Assembly (NCBI GenBank): GCA_035523875.1
Contig: DATKPY010000039.1
Coordinates: 1 to 64,000, forward strand
Direction of reading: 5' to 3'
Length of the DNA: 64,000 nucleotides
Origin: JASHUC01 sp035523875
GTDB lineage: Bacteria > Pseudomonadota > Gammaproteobacteria > Steroidobacterales > Steroidobacteraceae
The position numbers and the translations under genes are program-made. How positions within the stretch are numbered: position 1 is the stretch's first letter; each line of letters begins with the position of its first letter. Below the pieces are notes generated by a model. That model was given only the letters and a program-made list of their open reading frames with translations, ran no database searches and had not been told where the DNA came from. Shown here in pieces: positions 9,875 to 21,062 of the stretch.

Positions 9875-11386
9875 TCACGGCGAGGTCGTCGCAGGGTCGG
9901 CCACCGCCCGGCCTGCCCGGGGAGGATCCGCCGCATGCAGGGGATCCCGGAGCTCGCGCTGCGACCAGCCCCCGCCCAAGTCCCCGATCAGCGCAACCGC
10001 ATCGACCAGGCGGCTCTCCTCGACGCTGAGCGCGCTCTGCTCATCGCTCAACTGCACCTCCTGCGCCGCGGCCACGGTGGTGTAATCGACGGTGCCGGCC
10101 TGGAACTCCGCAAGCGCGATCTGGGTCCCCCGCACCGCATCGCGCACGGCGACATCGAGCGCCTGCGCCTGCTGCGCGAGGATCCGTAGCCCCGCGAGAT
10201 CGTTCTCCACGTCCTCGAACGCGCTCAGCACGGTGTTGCGATAGCTCGCAACCGCCCCGTCGTAGGCGGCGCGGGCCGCGGCCACCTCGGCATGCCGCTC
10301 ACCAAAGTCGAGCACGGTCTCGGCGCCGGTCGCGCCGAGCGACCAGACGCGGTTTGCCGCGTGCAACAGGCCGTCGAGCGGCGATTGCGACAGGCCGCCC
10401 GCCGCCGACAACGAGAGCGTCGGGTAGTACGCCGCCACCGCAATGCCGATGGTCGCGTTCTCGGCGGCCATGGTGCGCTCGGCGGCCGCGATGTCCGGCC
10501 GGCGCTCGAGCAATGTCGAGGGGACCCCGGCAGGCACGAGCGGCAGCACCGGCATGAGCGTGCTGTGCGGGACCACGAGATCCTCGGGATTCTCACCGAC
10601 CAGCACCGCGACCGCGTGCGCATACTGTGCGCGCGCAACGCCGAGCCCGATCAGATTCGCCTGGGCGGTCTCGAGCGCCACGCGCGCCGTGATCACCGCC
10701 GAAGGCGGAGCGGCCGTGATGCCGGCGCCGCCCTGCTCCTCGGTCACCCGCAGCGCATCGCGGTAGGCCGTAACCGTCCTCTGCTGCAGGTCGATGCCGG
10801 CGTCGGTCAGGCGCAACTCGATGATCGTGGTCGCGAGCAAGGTCTGCTCGGAGAGCGTCGCGTTGGCGAGGAGCGCCTGATCGGCCTCGGCGGTGGCGGC
10901 GTTCTCCTCGATCAAGCGGCGCACCTGGCCCCACAGATCCGGCGACCAGCCGGCCGTGCCCTCGAGCGAGGCGGCGTTGCTCACGCGACTCGCCCGGGTG
11001 GCACCGGTGCCGGCCGCGGCGGCGCTCTGTGCCGCGCCTTCCGAGCGGGTGAACGAGGTGGTGAGGCCCAGCGTCGGGAACAACTGACTGCGCGCCACTT
11101 TCACCTCCGCGAGCGCCTCCTGGTAGTTCGCGTAGTCCTGCCGCACGGTCAGGTTCGACACCGCGACCCGGGGCTCGAGCTCATCGATCAACGGATCGTG
11201 AAAGGCGGTCCACCACGTGCCCTTCGGGGCCGCATCCTGCGGCGCAGCCGCGGTCCATCCGCGCAATTCGGTGTAACGCGCCGGTACCGGCACCGCCGGG
11301 CGATGATAGTCGGGGCCGACCAGGCAGCCGCTCAAGGCGGCGCCGAGCGCGACGAGGGCGAGCAATCGGACCGTGTGGGTAATCAT
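9875..11386 (-). CDS. Outer-membrane efflux lipoprotein (OprM/NodT type)
   Basis: A 503-residue TolC-superfamily channel with a lipoprotein signal: a hydrophobic N-terminus ending LSGC, lipid-accepting Cys about residue 21. After this come the LVGPDYHRP opening typical of the OprM/NodT branch and two repeated coiled-coil halves, with GLGVARAQYAHAVA and VASYRNTVLSAFEDVENDLA as conserved pieces. It is the outer-membrane exit duct for the RND pump encoded just upstream. Start ATG 11386 overlaps the stop of the RND gene by 4 nt. Confidence 0.95.
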   Translation of the reverse strand: MITHTVRLLALVALGAALSGCLVGPDYHRPAVPVPARYTELRGWTAAAPQDAAPKGTWWTAFHDPLIDELEPRVAVSNLTVRQDYANYQEALAEVKVARSQLFPTLGLTTSFTRSEGAAQSAAAAGTGATRASRVSNAASLEGTAGWSPDLWGQVRRLIEENAATAEADQALLANATLSEQTLLATTIIELRLTDAGIDLQQRTVTAYRDALRVTEEQGGAGITAAPPSAVITARVALETAQANLIGLGVARAQYAHAVAVLVGENPEDLVVPHSTLMPVLPLVPAGVPSTLLERRPDIAAAERTMAAENATIGIAVAAYYPTLSLSAAGGLSQSPLDGLLHAANRVWSLGATGAETVLDFGERHAEVAAARAAYDGAVASYRNTVLSAFEDVENDLAGLRILAQQAQALDVAVRDAVRGTQIALAEFQAGTVDYTTVAAAQEVQLSDEQSALSVEESRLVDAVALIGDLGGGWSQRELRDPLHAADPPRAGRAVADPATTSP

Positions 11387-14300
11387 GCCTGTGCACCCAA
11401 ATCGCCGCGCCACGGCGCGCCGGCCATCGATCTGCGCAGCCGCACCCGCAAGCGGTCGAGATAAAGATAGATCACCGGGGTCGTGTAGAGCGTGAAGATC
11501 TGACTCAGGATGAGACCGCCCATCACCGTCACGCCGAGCGGCTGACGGAGCGACGCCCCCTGCCCGAAACCGATCGCGAGCGGCAACGCGCCGAGCACTG
11601 CCGCGGCCGTCGTCATCATGATCGGCCGCAGGCGCAGCACCGCGGCCTCGTGAATCGCCTCCCGCGCCGCGAGGCCTTGCTCGCGCTGCCGATGAATGGC
11701 GACGTCGATCATCATGATGGCGTTCTTCTTGACGATGCCGATGAGCAGGATGACGCCGATCAGTGCGATCACGGAGAACGGGGTGCCGAAGATGAGGAGC
11801 GCGAGCGTCGCACCGATTCCCGCCGAAGGCAGCGTCGAGAGAATCGTGAGCGGATGGACGGTGTTCTCGTAGAGCACGCCGAGCACGATGTAGACGGCTG
11901 CGAGCGCAGCGAGAATGAGGAGCGGCATGGTCGACATCGACTGCTCGTAGACTTGGCCCGCGCCCGCGAAGGCCCCGCGGATCGTGGCGGGCATGTCGAG
12001 GTCGCGCATCGCCTGGTCGATGGTCGCAGCCGCCTGGCTCAAGGATCCGCCCGGCGGCAGATTGAAGGAGATCGTCGCGGCGACGAGGCCGTTCTGGTGG
12101 TTCACCTGCGTGGTCGTGTGGTCGCTCACGTACGAGGCGAGCGCGGGCAGCGGCACCAGGGTCTCGGCGGCGGTGCTGTCGGCGCTGCCGGTGGAGTTTC
12201 CGCCCTTGCTGTTCGAGATGCTGTTGGTGACCGAATTCGCCTCCGCGTTGCCGTTGAGCGCATTGGTGCTGGAGCGGCCGCTCTGCGCGGCCGCGACGGC
12301 CGCGAAGCTCGTGAGCGCCGTGACGCTGCCGCCGGGCGCCTGGGTCTGCTCGGTGCCGGTCGGATTGCCGGCCGCGCTGCTCAAGTACATCCGCCGGAGC
12401 ATCTGCGGGTACTGCCAGTACTTGGGCGCGACCTCCATCACCACGAAGTACTGGTTGAACGGGTTGAAGATGGTCGAGACCGTGCGCTGGCCGAACGCAT
12501 CGTAGAGGACGCTGTCGATCTGGTTCGGCTCAAAGCCGTAGCGCTGCGCGGTCGTGCGGCTGATGTCGAGGTAGATCTCGAGACTGTTCTGCTGCATGTC
12601 CGAGTTCACGTCCACGAGCTGCCCGCGGTGCTTGCCGAGCGCCGTCACGAGCTTCGAGGTCCAGGCGTAGAGCGAAGCGGTATTGTCGCTCGTGAGCGTG
12701 TACTGGTACTCGGCGGCGGCCTGCCGGCCGCCGATGTGCAGATCCTGGACGGCCTGCAGAATGAGCCGCGCACCGGCCACTTGATTGAGCCGCGGGCGCA
12801 GGCGCTGGACCACCTGGTCGGCCGAGAGGCGCCGCTCACCGAGTGGCTTGAGCTCGACGTACACGTTGGCGGTATTGAGGGCGCGCCCGCCGGTGAAGCC
12901 GATCACCGAGGCGACGGCGGGGTCGCTTTGCACGATCCGCTGCAGCTGCTTCAACTTCTTGACCATCGCCGGGAATGAGATGCTCTGATCGGCGATGATC
13001 TGGCCCAGGAGCAATCCGTTGTCCTGCTCCGGAAAGAACGTCGTCGGCACCAGCCTGAACAGAAAGAGATTGAGCGCGATCAAGGCGATCAGGAGGAGCC
13101 CAACGAGGAGCGCGTGGTCGAGTACCGCCGTGAGCGAGCGCGCGTAGGCGCGCTTGAAGCGCTCGAACTGCGCTTCGCCCCACGCCGCCCACCGCGCGCT
13201 CGAGCGCACCCCGCCCGGGCGGGCGAGCAGATGCGCGCACATGGCGGGGGTCACCGTGAGCGAGATCAGGAGCGAGAGCAGGATCGCGATCGAGAGCGTC
13301 ACGGCGAATTCGTGGAACAGGAGCCCGACGATGCCCGGCATGAGCAGGATCGGAATGAACACGGCGATCAGCGACAGGCTCATCGAGATGACGGTGAAGG
13401 TGACCTCGGCGCTGCCGCGGAGCGCCGCCTCCTGCGGATCCTCGCCCGCCTCGAGGTGGCGCACGATGTTCTCGAGCACCACCACGGCATCGTCCACGAC
13501 GAAACCGGTGGCGATGGTGAGCGCCATCAGCGAGAGGTTGTCGATGCTGTAGCCCAAGAGGTACATCGGCCCGAACGTGCCCAAGATGACGAGCGGCAGC
13601 ACCACGGCCGGGATGAGCGTCGCGCGCGGGGACTGCAGGAACGCGAAGACGACCGCGATCACGAGCAGCACGGCGATGAACAGGCTCCGCTCGGTGTCGC
13701 CCACTGCCGCGGTGACCGACTGTGAGCGGTCGAGCGCAATGTGGACCTGAATGCTGGGCGGCAGGGTCGCCTCCACCGCCGGGAGCACCTTCTTGATCTC
13801 CGCGACGGTCTTGATGATGTTGGCGCCCGGCAGCGGAAAGACGATCACGCCCACCGTCGGTATGTCGTTGAAGAAGCCGGCGTTGCGGATGTTCTCGTTC
13901 GAGTCGATGACCTGGGCCACGTCGTGCAGCAGCACGGGAGCGCCGTTGCGGTACGCGATCACCAGATCGCGATAGTCCGCCGCCTTGCTCGCCTGGTCGT
14001 TGGAGACCACCTCGTAGCGCTGATCCCCCTGCTCGATGTAGCCCTTGGCGCTGTCCGCGTTGGCCGCGGCGATCGCCGCGCGCACATCCTCCAGGCCGAT
14101 GCCGTAGCTGCTCAGCTTGTCGGGCTCGAGCTCGATGCGCACCGAGGGCAGCGCGCTGCCACCGAGGGTGATCTCCCCGACGCCGCTCACCTGCGACAGC
14201 TGCTGCTGGATCACGGTGTCCGCCGAGTCGTAGAGCTGCGCCGTCGTGAGCGTGCTCGAGGTGAGCGAAAGAATGAGGATCGGCGAGTCCGACGGGTTGT

Positions 14301-14694
14301 ACTCGCGATAGGTGGGATTGTTGCGCAGCGTGGTCGGCAAGTCGGCGCGCGCTGCCTGAATACCCGCCTCCACGTCGCGCGCGGCGCCGTTGATGTCGCG
14401 GCTCAAGGCGAACTGCACGATCACCATCGAGGCGCCGACGAAGCTGGTCGAGGTGAGCTGGTTCACCCCGGAGATCGTCGCGAGCCGCCGCTCGAGCGGC
14501 TCGGCCACTGTCGAGGCCATGATCTCCGGGCTCGCGCCCGCCATGTTCGCCTGCACCACGATGACCGGGTAGGTGACGTTCGGGAGCGGTGCCACCGGCA
14601 GGTGGAAGTAGGCGAGCAGGCCCGAGAGCCCGATCGCGAGCGCGAGCAGGGTGGTCGCCACCGGGCGTCGGATGAAGAGCGCAGGCACGCTCAC
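11383..14694 (-). CDS. mdtC: RND multidrug efflux transporter, MdtC-like
   Basis: An inner-membrane proton/drug antiporter subunit (1103 residues) of the HAE1 RND family. It has 12 predicted TM helices, two large periplasmic loops and the proton-relay Asp pair in GFVVDDAVVVLEN. Together with the preceding gene it corresponds to the MdtB/MdtC pair. Start GTG 14694 overlaps the previous stop (GTGA). About 70 extra residues (roughly 770-843), rich in Ser, Asn, Thr, Ala and Gly, are inserted in the second periplasmic loop just before the conserved VPLPALASY strand. This makes it longer than typical MdtC (about 1025). Confidence 0.94.
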   Translation of the reverse strand: MSVPALFIRRPVATTLLALAIGLSGLLAYFHLPVAPLPNVTYPVIVVQANMAGASPEIMASTVAEPLERRLATISGVNQLTSTSFVGASMVIVQFALSRDINGAARDVEAGIQAARADLPTTLRNNPTYREYNPSDSPILILSLTSSTLTTAQLYDSADTVIQQQLSQVSGVGEITLGGSALPSVRIELEPDKLSSYGIGLEDVRAAIAAANADSAKGYIEQGDQRYEVVSNDQASKAADYRDLVIAYRNGAPVLLHDVAQVIDSNENIRNAGFFNDIPTVGVIVFPLPGANIIKTVAEIKKVLPAVEATLPPSIQVHIALDRSQSVTAAVGDTERSLFIAVLLVIAVVFAFLQSPRATLIPAVVLPLVILGTFGPMYLLGYSIDNLSLMALTIATGFVVDDAVVVLENIVRHLEAGEDPQEAALRGSAEVTFTVISMSLSLIAVFIPILLMPGIVGLLFHEFAVTLSIAILLSLLISLTVTPAMCAHLLARPGGVRSSARWAAWGEAQFERFKRAYARSLTAVLDHALLVGLLLIALIALNLFLFRLVPTTFFPEQDNGLLLGQIIADQSISFPAMVKKLKQLQRIVQSDPAVASVIGFTGGRALNTANVYVELKPLGERRLSADQVVQRLRPRLNQVAGARLILQAVQDLHIGGRQAAAEYQYTLTSDNTASLYAWTSKLVTALGKHRGQLVDVNSDMQQNSLEIYLDISRTTAQRYGFEPNQIDSVLYDAFGQRTVSTIFNPFNQYFVVMEVAPKYWQYPQMLRRMYLSSAAGNPTGTEQTQAPGGSVTALTSFAAVAAAQSGRSSTNALNGNAEANSVTNSISNSKGGNSTGSADSTAAETLVPLPALASYVSDHTTTQVNHQNGLVAATISFNLPPGGSLSQAAATIDQAMRDLDMPATIRGAFAGAGQVYEQSMSTMPLLILAALAAVYIVLGVLYENTVHPLTILSTLPSAGIGATLALLIFGTPFSVIALIGVILLIGIVKKNAIMMIDVAIHRQREQGLAAREAIHEAAVLRLRPIMMTTAAAVLGALPLAIGFGQGASLRQPLGVTVMGGLILSQIFTLYTTPVIYLYLDRLRVRLRRSMAGAPWRGDLGAQA

Positions 14695-17600
14695 GTCGGC
14701 CCCGAGGCCGCCGCGGCCGGCGGCCAACCCTTGATCCGCCGCGACAGACGGTCGAACAGGAGATAGATCACGGGCGTGGTGAAGAGCGTCAACATCTGGC
14801 TCACCATCAGGCCCCCGATGATGGCGAGCCCCAAGGGCCGGCGCAGCTCCGAGCCCGTGCCATTGCCGACGAGCAGCGGCAGGGCGCCCAAGATCGCGGC
14901 GAGCGTGGTCATCAGAATCGGACGGAAGCGCAGGAGGGAGGCCTCGAAGATCGCATCCTCGGGCGTTCTGCCGTGCTGACGTTCGGCCTCGAGTGCGAAG
15001 TCCACGATCATGATGCCGTTTTTCTTGACGATGCCGATCAACAGCACGATGCCGATGATGCCGATCACGCCCAAGTCGGTGCCGGCGATCATGAGCGCGA
15101 GCAGCGCGCCGATGCCTGCCGACGGCAGCGTCGAGAGGATCGTCACGGGATGGATGTAGCTCTCGTAGAGCACACCGAGCACGATGTACACGGTGACGAG
15201 CGCGGCGATCAGCAGGAACACCTCGCTCGAGAGGGAATCCTCGAATGCCTGGGTCGCGCCCTGGAATGAGGTGGTGATGGAGGGCGGCAGCTTGACCGCA
15301 CGCTCCGCCTGCTCGATCTCGTCCACCGCCGTGCTGAGCGAGGCATCGGGCGCCAGGTTGAACGACACGGTCACCGCCGGAAACTGCGCGAGGTGGCTGA
15401 TCACGAGCGGCGCCTTGGTGATCTTGATGTCGGCGATGCCGCTCAAGGGCACCTGGCCGGTGCTGCCGGTCTGGGTGGGCAGATACAACGTGCCGAGCGA
15501 GCTCACGCTCGGCAGACTGTCGGGCTTCGCGACCAGCACCACCCGATACTGATTCGACTGGTTGAAGATGGTCGAGACGATGCGCTGCCCGAGCGCGTCG
15601 TAGAGCGCATTGTCGATGGTCGCCGGCGTGATGCCGTAGCGAGCCGCGAGCTGCCGGTTCACCACGACATCAACGCTCAGCCCCTGGTTGTTGAGATCGC
15701 TCGTCACATCGCTCAACGATGCGATCCGCTTCAACCGCGTGGTCAACTCAGGCACGTACTTGTCGAAGTCCTGCTGGCTCGGGCCCCGCAGCACGAACTG
15801 GTACTGATTGGGCGAGACCGTGGTGTCGAGGGTGAGATCCTGCGCCGGCTGCAGGTACAGCTTGATGCCGGAGACGCCGGCGACCTCGCTCTGCAGGCGC
15901 CGCGCGATCTGCGCCGCGGTGAGCGAGCGGTCGTCGTGCGGGCGCAGGTTGATGAGAAAGCGCCCGTCGTTGAGCGAGGTGTTGGTGCCATCGATGCCGA
16001 TGTAGGAGGTGAGCGAGGTCACGTCCCGATCCTTGAGGATCGCCTCCGCGAGCGCCATCTGGCGGGCGGCCATCGCCCGGTAGGAGACCGAGTTGTCGGC
16101 GACGCTGATGCCTTGGATCACACCCACGTCCTGCACCGGGAACAACCCCTTGGGGATCACGATGTAGAGGAGCCCGGTGAGGGCGACCGTTGCGGTCGCG
16201 ACCGCGAGCGTGAGCGGCTGATGCTGCAGCACCCAGCGCAGGCCGCGCTGATAGGCCGCGAGCGTCCTGTCGAACAGCGCCTCGCTCACGCGCTCGAAGC
16301 GGCTCGGGCTGCGGTCGGCCTTGCGCCGCAGGATCCGCGCGCACAGCATCGGCACGAGCGTCAGGGAGACCACCGCGGAGATGCCGATGGTGACGGCGAG
16401 TGTCACGGCGAACTCGCTGAATAGCCGCCCGATCACGCCCGCCATGAACAAGAGCGGAATCAGCACCGCGATCAGCGAGATCGTGAGCGACAGGATGGTG
16501 AAGCCGATCTGCCCGGCGCCCTCGATCGCCGCCTCGAGCGCGCTCTTCCCCTCCTCCAGGTAGCGCACGATGTTCTCGATCATCACGATCGAGTCGTCGA
16601 CCACGAAGCCGGTGGCGATGATGAGCGCCATCAGCGAGAGGTTGTCGATCGAGTAGCCGAGCTGGTACATGACCGCGAGCGTCGCGATCAACGAGACGGG
16701 CACGGAAATGCTCGGGATGACGGTCGCCGGCACGTTGCGCAGGAAGACGAAGATCACGAGCACGACGAGCGCGATCGCGAGCAGCAGCTCGAGTGCCGCA
16801 TCCGAGACCGAGGCGCGGATGACGCCGGTGGTGTCGGAGACGATCCGCACGTGCATCGCCTGCGGCAGGCTCGCGAGCAGCTGCGGCAGCTGCCTCTTGA
16901 TCTCATCGACGGTGGCGATGACGTTCGCCCCGGGCTGGCGCATCACGTTGAGCACGATCGCCGGTGTGCGGTCGTACCAGGCACCCTGCTCGATGTCCTG
17001 CGCGGCCTGCGCGACCGTCGCGACGTTGCCGAGCAGCACCGGCGCGCCGTTCTGATACGCGATCACGCTGTCGAGGTAGTCCTGCGGGTCCTGGATCTGG
17101 TCGTTGTCGTTGATCGTGTAGTCGAGCGCCGGCCCGTCGAAGTTTCCCTTGGGCTCGCTCACATTGATGTCGGCGAGGAGCGTGCGCAGATCGTCGATGT
17201 TGAGCCCGTAGCCGGCGAGCTTGTGCGGGTCCACCTCGACGCGCACGGCCGGCACGTTGCCGCCCGCGGGACTGACGAGGCCGACCCCCGGCACCTCGGA
17301 GATCTTCGATGCGAGACGATTGTTGGCGATGTCTTGCAGCTGCGTGAGCGACATCGATCGGGAGGTGACCGCAAGGGTGAGAATGGGCTGATCGGCGGGA
17401 TTGACCTTGGCATACACCGGTGGGGCGGGCAGGCCCGTCGGCAGCAGGCTGTTGGCGGCGTTGATCGCCTCCTGGACGTTCTGCTCGGCCACATCGAGGT
17501 TGAGCGAAAGGTCGAATTGCAGCGTGATGACCGAGGCTCCGGCGGAGCTGGCGGAGGTCATCTGCGTCAATCCGGAGATCTCCCCCAACTGCACCTCGAG

Positions 17601-17798
17601 GGGCGCGGTCACCGTGGTTGCCATCACCTGAGGGCTGGCACCGGGATAGAACGTGAGCACCTGGATCGTCGGATAGTCGATATCCGGGAGCGAGGAGACC
17701 GGAAGGAAGCGCACCGCGACCGCGCCCACGAGGACGAGCGCGATGATGAGCAGCGAGGTCGCGACCGGCCTCAGGATGAACGGGCGGGAGATGTTCAT
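14691..17798 (-). CDS. mdtB: RND multidrug efflux transporter, MdtB-like
   Basis: A 1035-residue RND permease, normal family length, starting MNISRPFILRPVATSLL. The TM4 proton-relay Asp pair is in GFVVDDSIVMIEN. Porter and docking domains are intact, with GTPFSV-type loops replaced by the Mdt-like GTDLGVIGI. It forms the heteromeric permease with the following MdtC-like protein. It begins 27 nt after the adaptor gene, and its stop overlaps the next start. Confidence 0.95.
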   Translation of the reverse strand: MNISRPFILRPVATSLLIIALVLVGAVAVRFLPVSSLPDIDYPTIQVLTFYPGASPQVMATTVTAPLEVQLGEISGLTQMTSASSAGASVITLQFDLSLNLDVAEQNVQEAINAANSLLPTGLPAPPVYAKVNPADQPILTLAVTSRSMSLTQLQDIANNRLASKISEVPGVGLVSPAGGNVPAVRVEVDPHKLAGYGLNIDDLRTLLADINVSEPKGNFDGPALDYTINDNDQIQDPQDYLDSVIAYQNGAPVLLGNVATVAQAAQDIEQGAWYDRTPAIVLNVMRQPGANVIATVDEIKRQLPQLLASLPQAMHVRIVSDTTGVIRASVSDAALELLLAIALVVLVIFVFLRNVPATVIPSISVPVSLIATLAVMYQLGYSIDNLSLMALIIATGFVVDDSIVMIENIVRYLEEGKSALEAAIEGAGQIGFTILSLTISLIAVLIPLLFMAGVIGRLFSEFAVTLAVTIGISAVVSLTLVPMLCARILRRKADRSPSRFERVSEALFDRTLAAYQRGLRWVLQHQPLTLAVATATVALTGLLYIVIPKGLFPVQDVGVIQGISVADNSVSYRAMAARQMALAEAILKDRDVTSLTSYIGIDGTNTSLNDGRFLINLRPHDDRSLTAAQIARRLQSEVAGVSGIKLYLQPAQDLTLDTTVSPNQYQFVLRGPSQQDFDKYVPELTTRLKRIASLSDVTSDLNNQGLSVDVVVNRQLAARYGITPATIDNALYDALGQRIVSTIFNQSNQYRVVLVAKPDSLPSVSSLGTLYLPTQTGSTGQVPLSGIADIKITKAPLVISHLAQFPAVTVSFNLAPDASLSTAVDEIEQAERAVKLPPSITTSFQGATQAFEDSLSSEVFLLIAALVTVYIVLGVLYESYIHPVTILSTLPSAGIGALLALMIAGTDLGVIGIIGIVLLIGIVKKNGIMIVDFALEAERQHGRTPEDAIFEASLLRFRPILMTTLAAILGALPLLVGNGTGSELRRPLGLAIIGGLMVSQMLTLFTTPVIYLLFDRLSRRIKGWPPAAAASGPT

Positions 17799-17825
17799 CG
17801 TGCGCGAGCGATCCGCTGCGGCGCG

Positions 17826-19010
17826 TCAGCCCGCCGCGGATCGAGCGGCGGAGGAGGCGCTCGTCGCGGTGAAGCTGATCTTCGCGCCGTCGCTCAAGCG
17901 GTCGGTGCCGTCGATCACGACCGTGTCTCCGGCCGCGAGGCCCGAGAGGATGGCGGTGTTCCGGCCGTCGCTCGGGCCCAGCGTGACCTTGCGCACCGAT
18001 GCCGTGCCGTTCGCATTCGCGAGGTACACGTAGTCGCCGGGCGCGCCGGTGAGCACGGCGGAGGTGGGAACGAGCAAGGCCGGGCGCAGCGTATCGACCA
18101 GCATCTTCACGTTGACGAACTCGTTCGGGAACAGCGCCTCGTCCGCATTGGGAAAGGTCGCACGCAGCGTGACCGTACCGGTGCTGGTTGCCATCTGGTT
18201 GCTGATCGCATAGAGCGTGCCGGTCGCAAGCTCGCGCGTGTTGTCGCTCGAGTACGCGGTGACCGGGAGCTGCGCGCCGGAATTGAACCGCTCGATCACC
18301 CGCTCGAGATCGTTCTGGGCGATCGTGAATTCCACCGTCGTCGGTTTCATCGTGGTGATCACGACGATGCCGGGCGAGCTCGAGGCCGTGACGTAGTTGC
18401 CCGGATCGACCAGGCGCAACCCCACCCTGCCGGCAACCGGCGCCGTGATGTGGCAATAGACGAGATCGAGCCGGTACTGGGCGATGTTGGCCTCATCGGA
18501 CTTGACCTGCGCCTCGTCCTGGGCCACGGCGAACTGCTGGTCGATCACGGTCTGCTCGGCGATCGCCTTCTTCGCGTGCAGCTCCTCGTAGCGAGCGAGA
18601 TCGGAGCGGGCCTGCGCGAGCGCCGCCTGATCCTTCGCGAGCTGCGCTTGGGCCTGTTGCAGGTCTACTTCATAGGGACGCGGGTCGATCTGGGCGAGAA
18701 ACTGCCCCTTCTTCACGTCCTCGCCTTCGTGGTAGCCCACCTGCGTGAGGTAGCCGCTCAGCATCGGTAACACCGTCACGGTCGCGATCGGGGTGACCGT
18801 GCCGAGCTCGGAGAGCGTCTCCGGCATCGCACCGCTCACGGCACGCGCGACCTTCACGGCCTGCGCGCTTGCCCCTTTTGGGGGCGAGGTGCGCACGAGC
18901 AGATGGATCACGACGAGCGCGAGCAGGATCGCGACGACCGTGCCGACGACCCAGCGCGCCCGACCGTGATGCGCGTGCTCGCTGGGGGTTGTCTCCTGCG
19001 CTGTGTTCAT
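17826..19010 (-). CDS. mdtA: RND periplasmic adaptor, MdtA-like
   Basis: A membrane-fusion protein of 394 residues that links the RND permease to the outer-membrane channel. It has one N-terminal TM anchor (about 24-45), a lipoyl half-motif (SGYLTQVGYHEGEDVKKGQFLAQID), an alpha-hairpin coiled coil (about 120-190), beta-barrel and membrane-proximal domains. Start ATG 19010 (MNTAQETTP) is chosen over upstream in-frame options because the anchor follows at the usual distance. It is first in the mdtABC-OMF operon. No dedicated regulator gene is adjacent. Confidence 0.94.
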   Translation of the reverse strand: MNTAQETTPSEHAHHGRARWVVGTVVAILLALVVIHLLVRTSPPKGASAQAVKVARAVSGAMPETLSELGTVTPIATVTVLPMLSGYLTQVGYHEGEDVKKGQFLAQIDPRPYEVDLQQAQAQLAKDQAALAQARSDLARYEELHAKKAIAEQTVIDQQFAVAQDEAQVKSDEANIAQYRLDLVYCHITAPVAGRVGLRLVDPGNYVTASSSPGIVVITTMKPTTVEFTIAQNDLERVIERFNSGAQLPVTAYSSDNTRELATGTLYAISNQMATSTGTVTLRATFPNADEALFPNEFVNVKMLVDTLRPALLVPTSAVLTGAPGDYVYLANANGTASVRKVTLGPSDGRNTAILSGLAAGDTVVIDGTDRLSDGAKISFTATSASSAARSAAG

Positions 19011-19151
19011 TGCGACTCCGATCGGCGCACCAAAAAAGCGGAAACGCGCCCTGGGCCATGACGGTAGACAAGATTGACAATGTTTAATGCCGCGGGTCGA
19101 TGAGGCGAGCGGCGGCGCGCGCGGCTCAGTCGTCGGCTCTCGCGCAGCTAT

Positions 19152-19227
19152 TGGTGGGCCATGAAGGACTCGAACCTTCAACCAACGGATTAAGAGTCCG
19201 CTGCTCTACCAATTGAGCTAATGGCCC
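19152..19227 (-). tRNA. tRNA-Lys (CTT)
   Basis: A 76-nt cloverleaf on the complement. GGGCCAT (19227-19221) pairs with ATGGCCC (19162-19156), discriminator A is at 19155 and CCA at 19154-19152. Anticodon CTT is at 19194-19192. It is last in the four-tRNA cluster and lies 142 nt upstream of mdtA. Confidence 0.97.
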
Positions 19228-19246
19228 GGCTCGCGCCACGAGAAAC

Positions 19247-19323
19247 TGGGGTGGACGATGGGACTCGAACCCACGACGGCCGGGATCACAACCCGGGGCT
19301 CTACCAACTGAGCTACGTCCACC
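19247..19323 (-). tRNA. tRNA-His (GTG)
   Basis: A 77-nt cloverleaf with the His-specific extra G(-1) at 19323 opposite C73 at 19250. The acceptor is GTGGACG/CGTCCAC, CCA is 19249-19247, and anticodon GTG is at 19289-19287. Confidence 0.97.
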
Positions 19324-19344
19324 ATCCTCACCTGCACGGCAGCG

Positions 19345-19421
19345 TGGCGCGCCCGGCAGGACTCGAACCTGCGACCCTCGGCTTAGAAGGCCGATGCTCT
19401 ATCCGCCTGAGCTACGGGCGC
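19345..19421 (-). tRNA. tRNA-Arg (TCT)
   Basis: A 77-nt cloverleaf. GCGCCCG (19421-19415) pairs with CGGGCGC (19355-19349), discriminator G is at 19348 and CCA at 19347-19345. Anticodon TCT is at 19387-19385. Confidence 0.97.
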
Positions 19422-19431
19422 ACGCCCGTGG

Positions 19432-19508
19432 TGGTCGGGGCAGAGGGATTTGAACCCCCGACCCTCTGCTCCCAAAGCAGATGCGCTACCAGACTGCGCC
19501 ATGCCCCG
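19432..19508 (-). tRNA. tRNA-Pro (TGG)
   Basis: A 77-nt cloverleaf. CGGGGCA (19508-19502) pairs with TGCCCCG (19442-19436), discriminator A is at 19435 and CCA at 19434-19432. Anticodon TGG is at 19474-19472. It is the promoter-proximal member; Pro-Arg-His-Lys would come from one precursor, with gaps of 10-21 nt. Confidence 0.97.
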
Positions 19509-19615
19509 TCCCGAAAGACTCATCGCCGCACACCCCACGGGGGCGCGCATCATACGTAAGTGCCGCGAACAGCGTCAATTTGTGCAGCGCACCAGTGCCG
19601 CTCGGCGGCACCGCC

Positions 19616-21055
<1,440 letters not shown>

Positions 21056-21062
21056 GATACGG

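Noticed and set aside
19032..19046. T-run (minus strand) after a GC patch between tRNA-Lys and mdtA, possible terminator
   Set aside because: Only a 3-bp stem can be drawn before the six T residues, too weak to call an intrinsic terminator.
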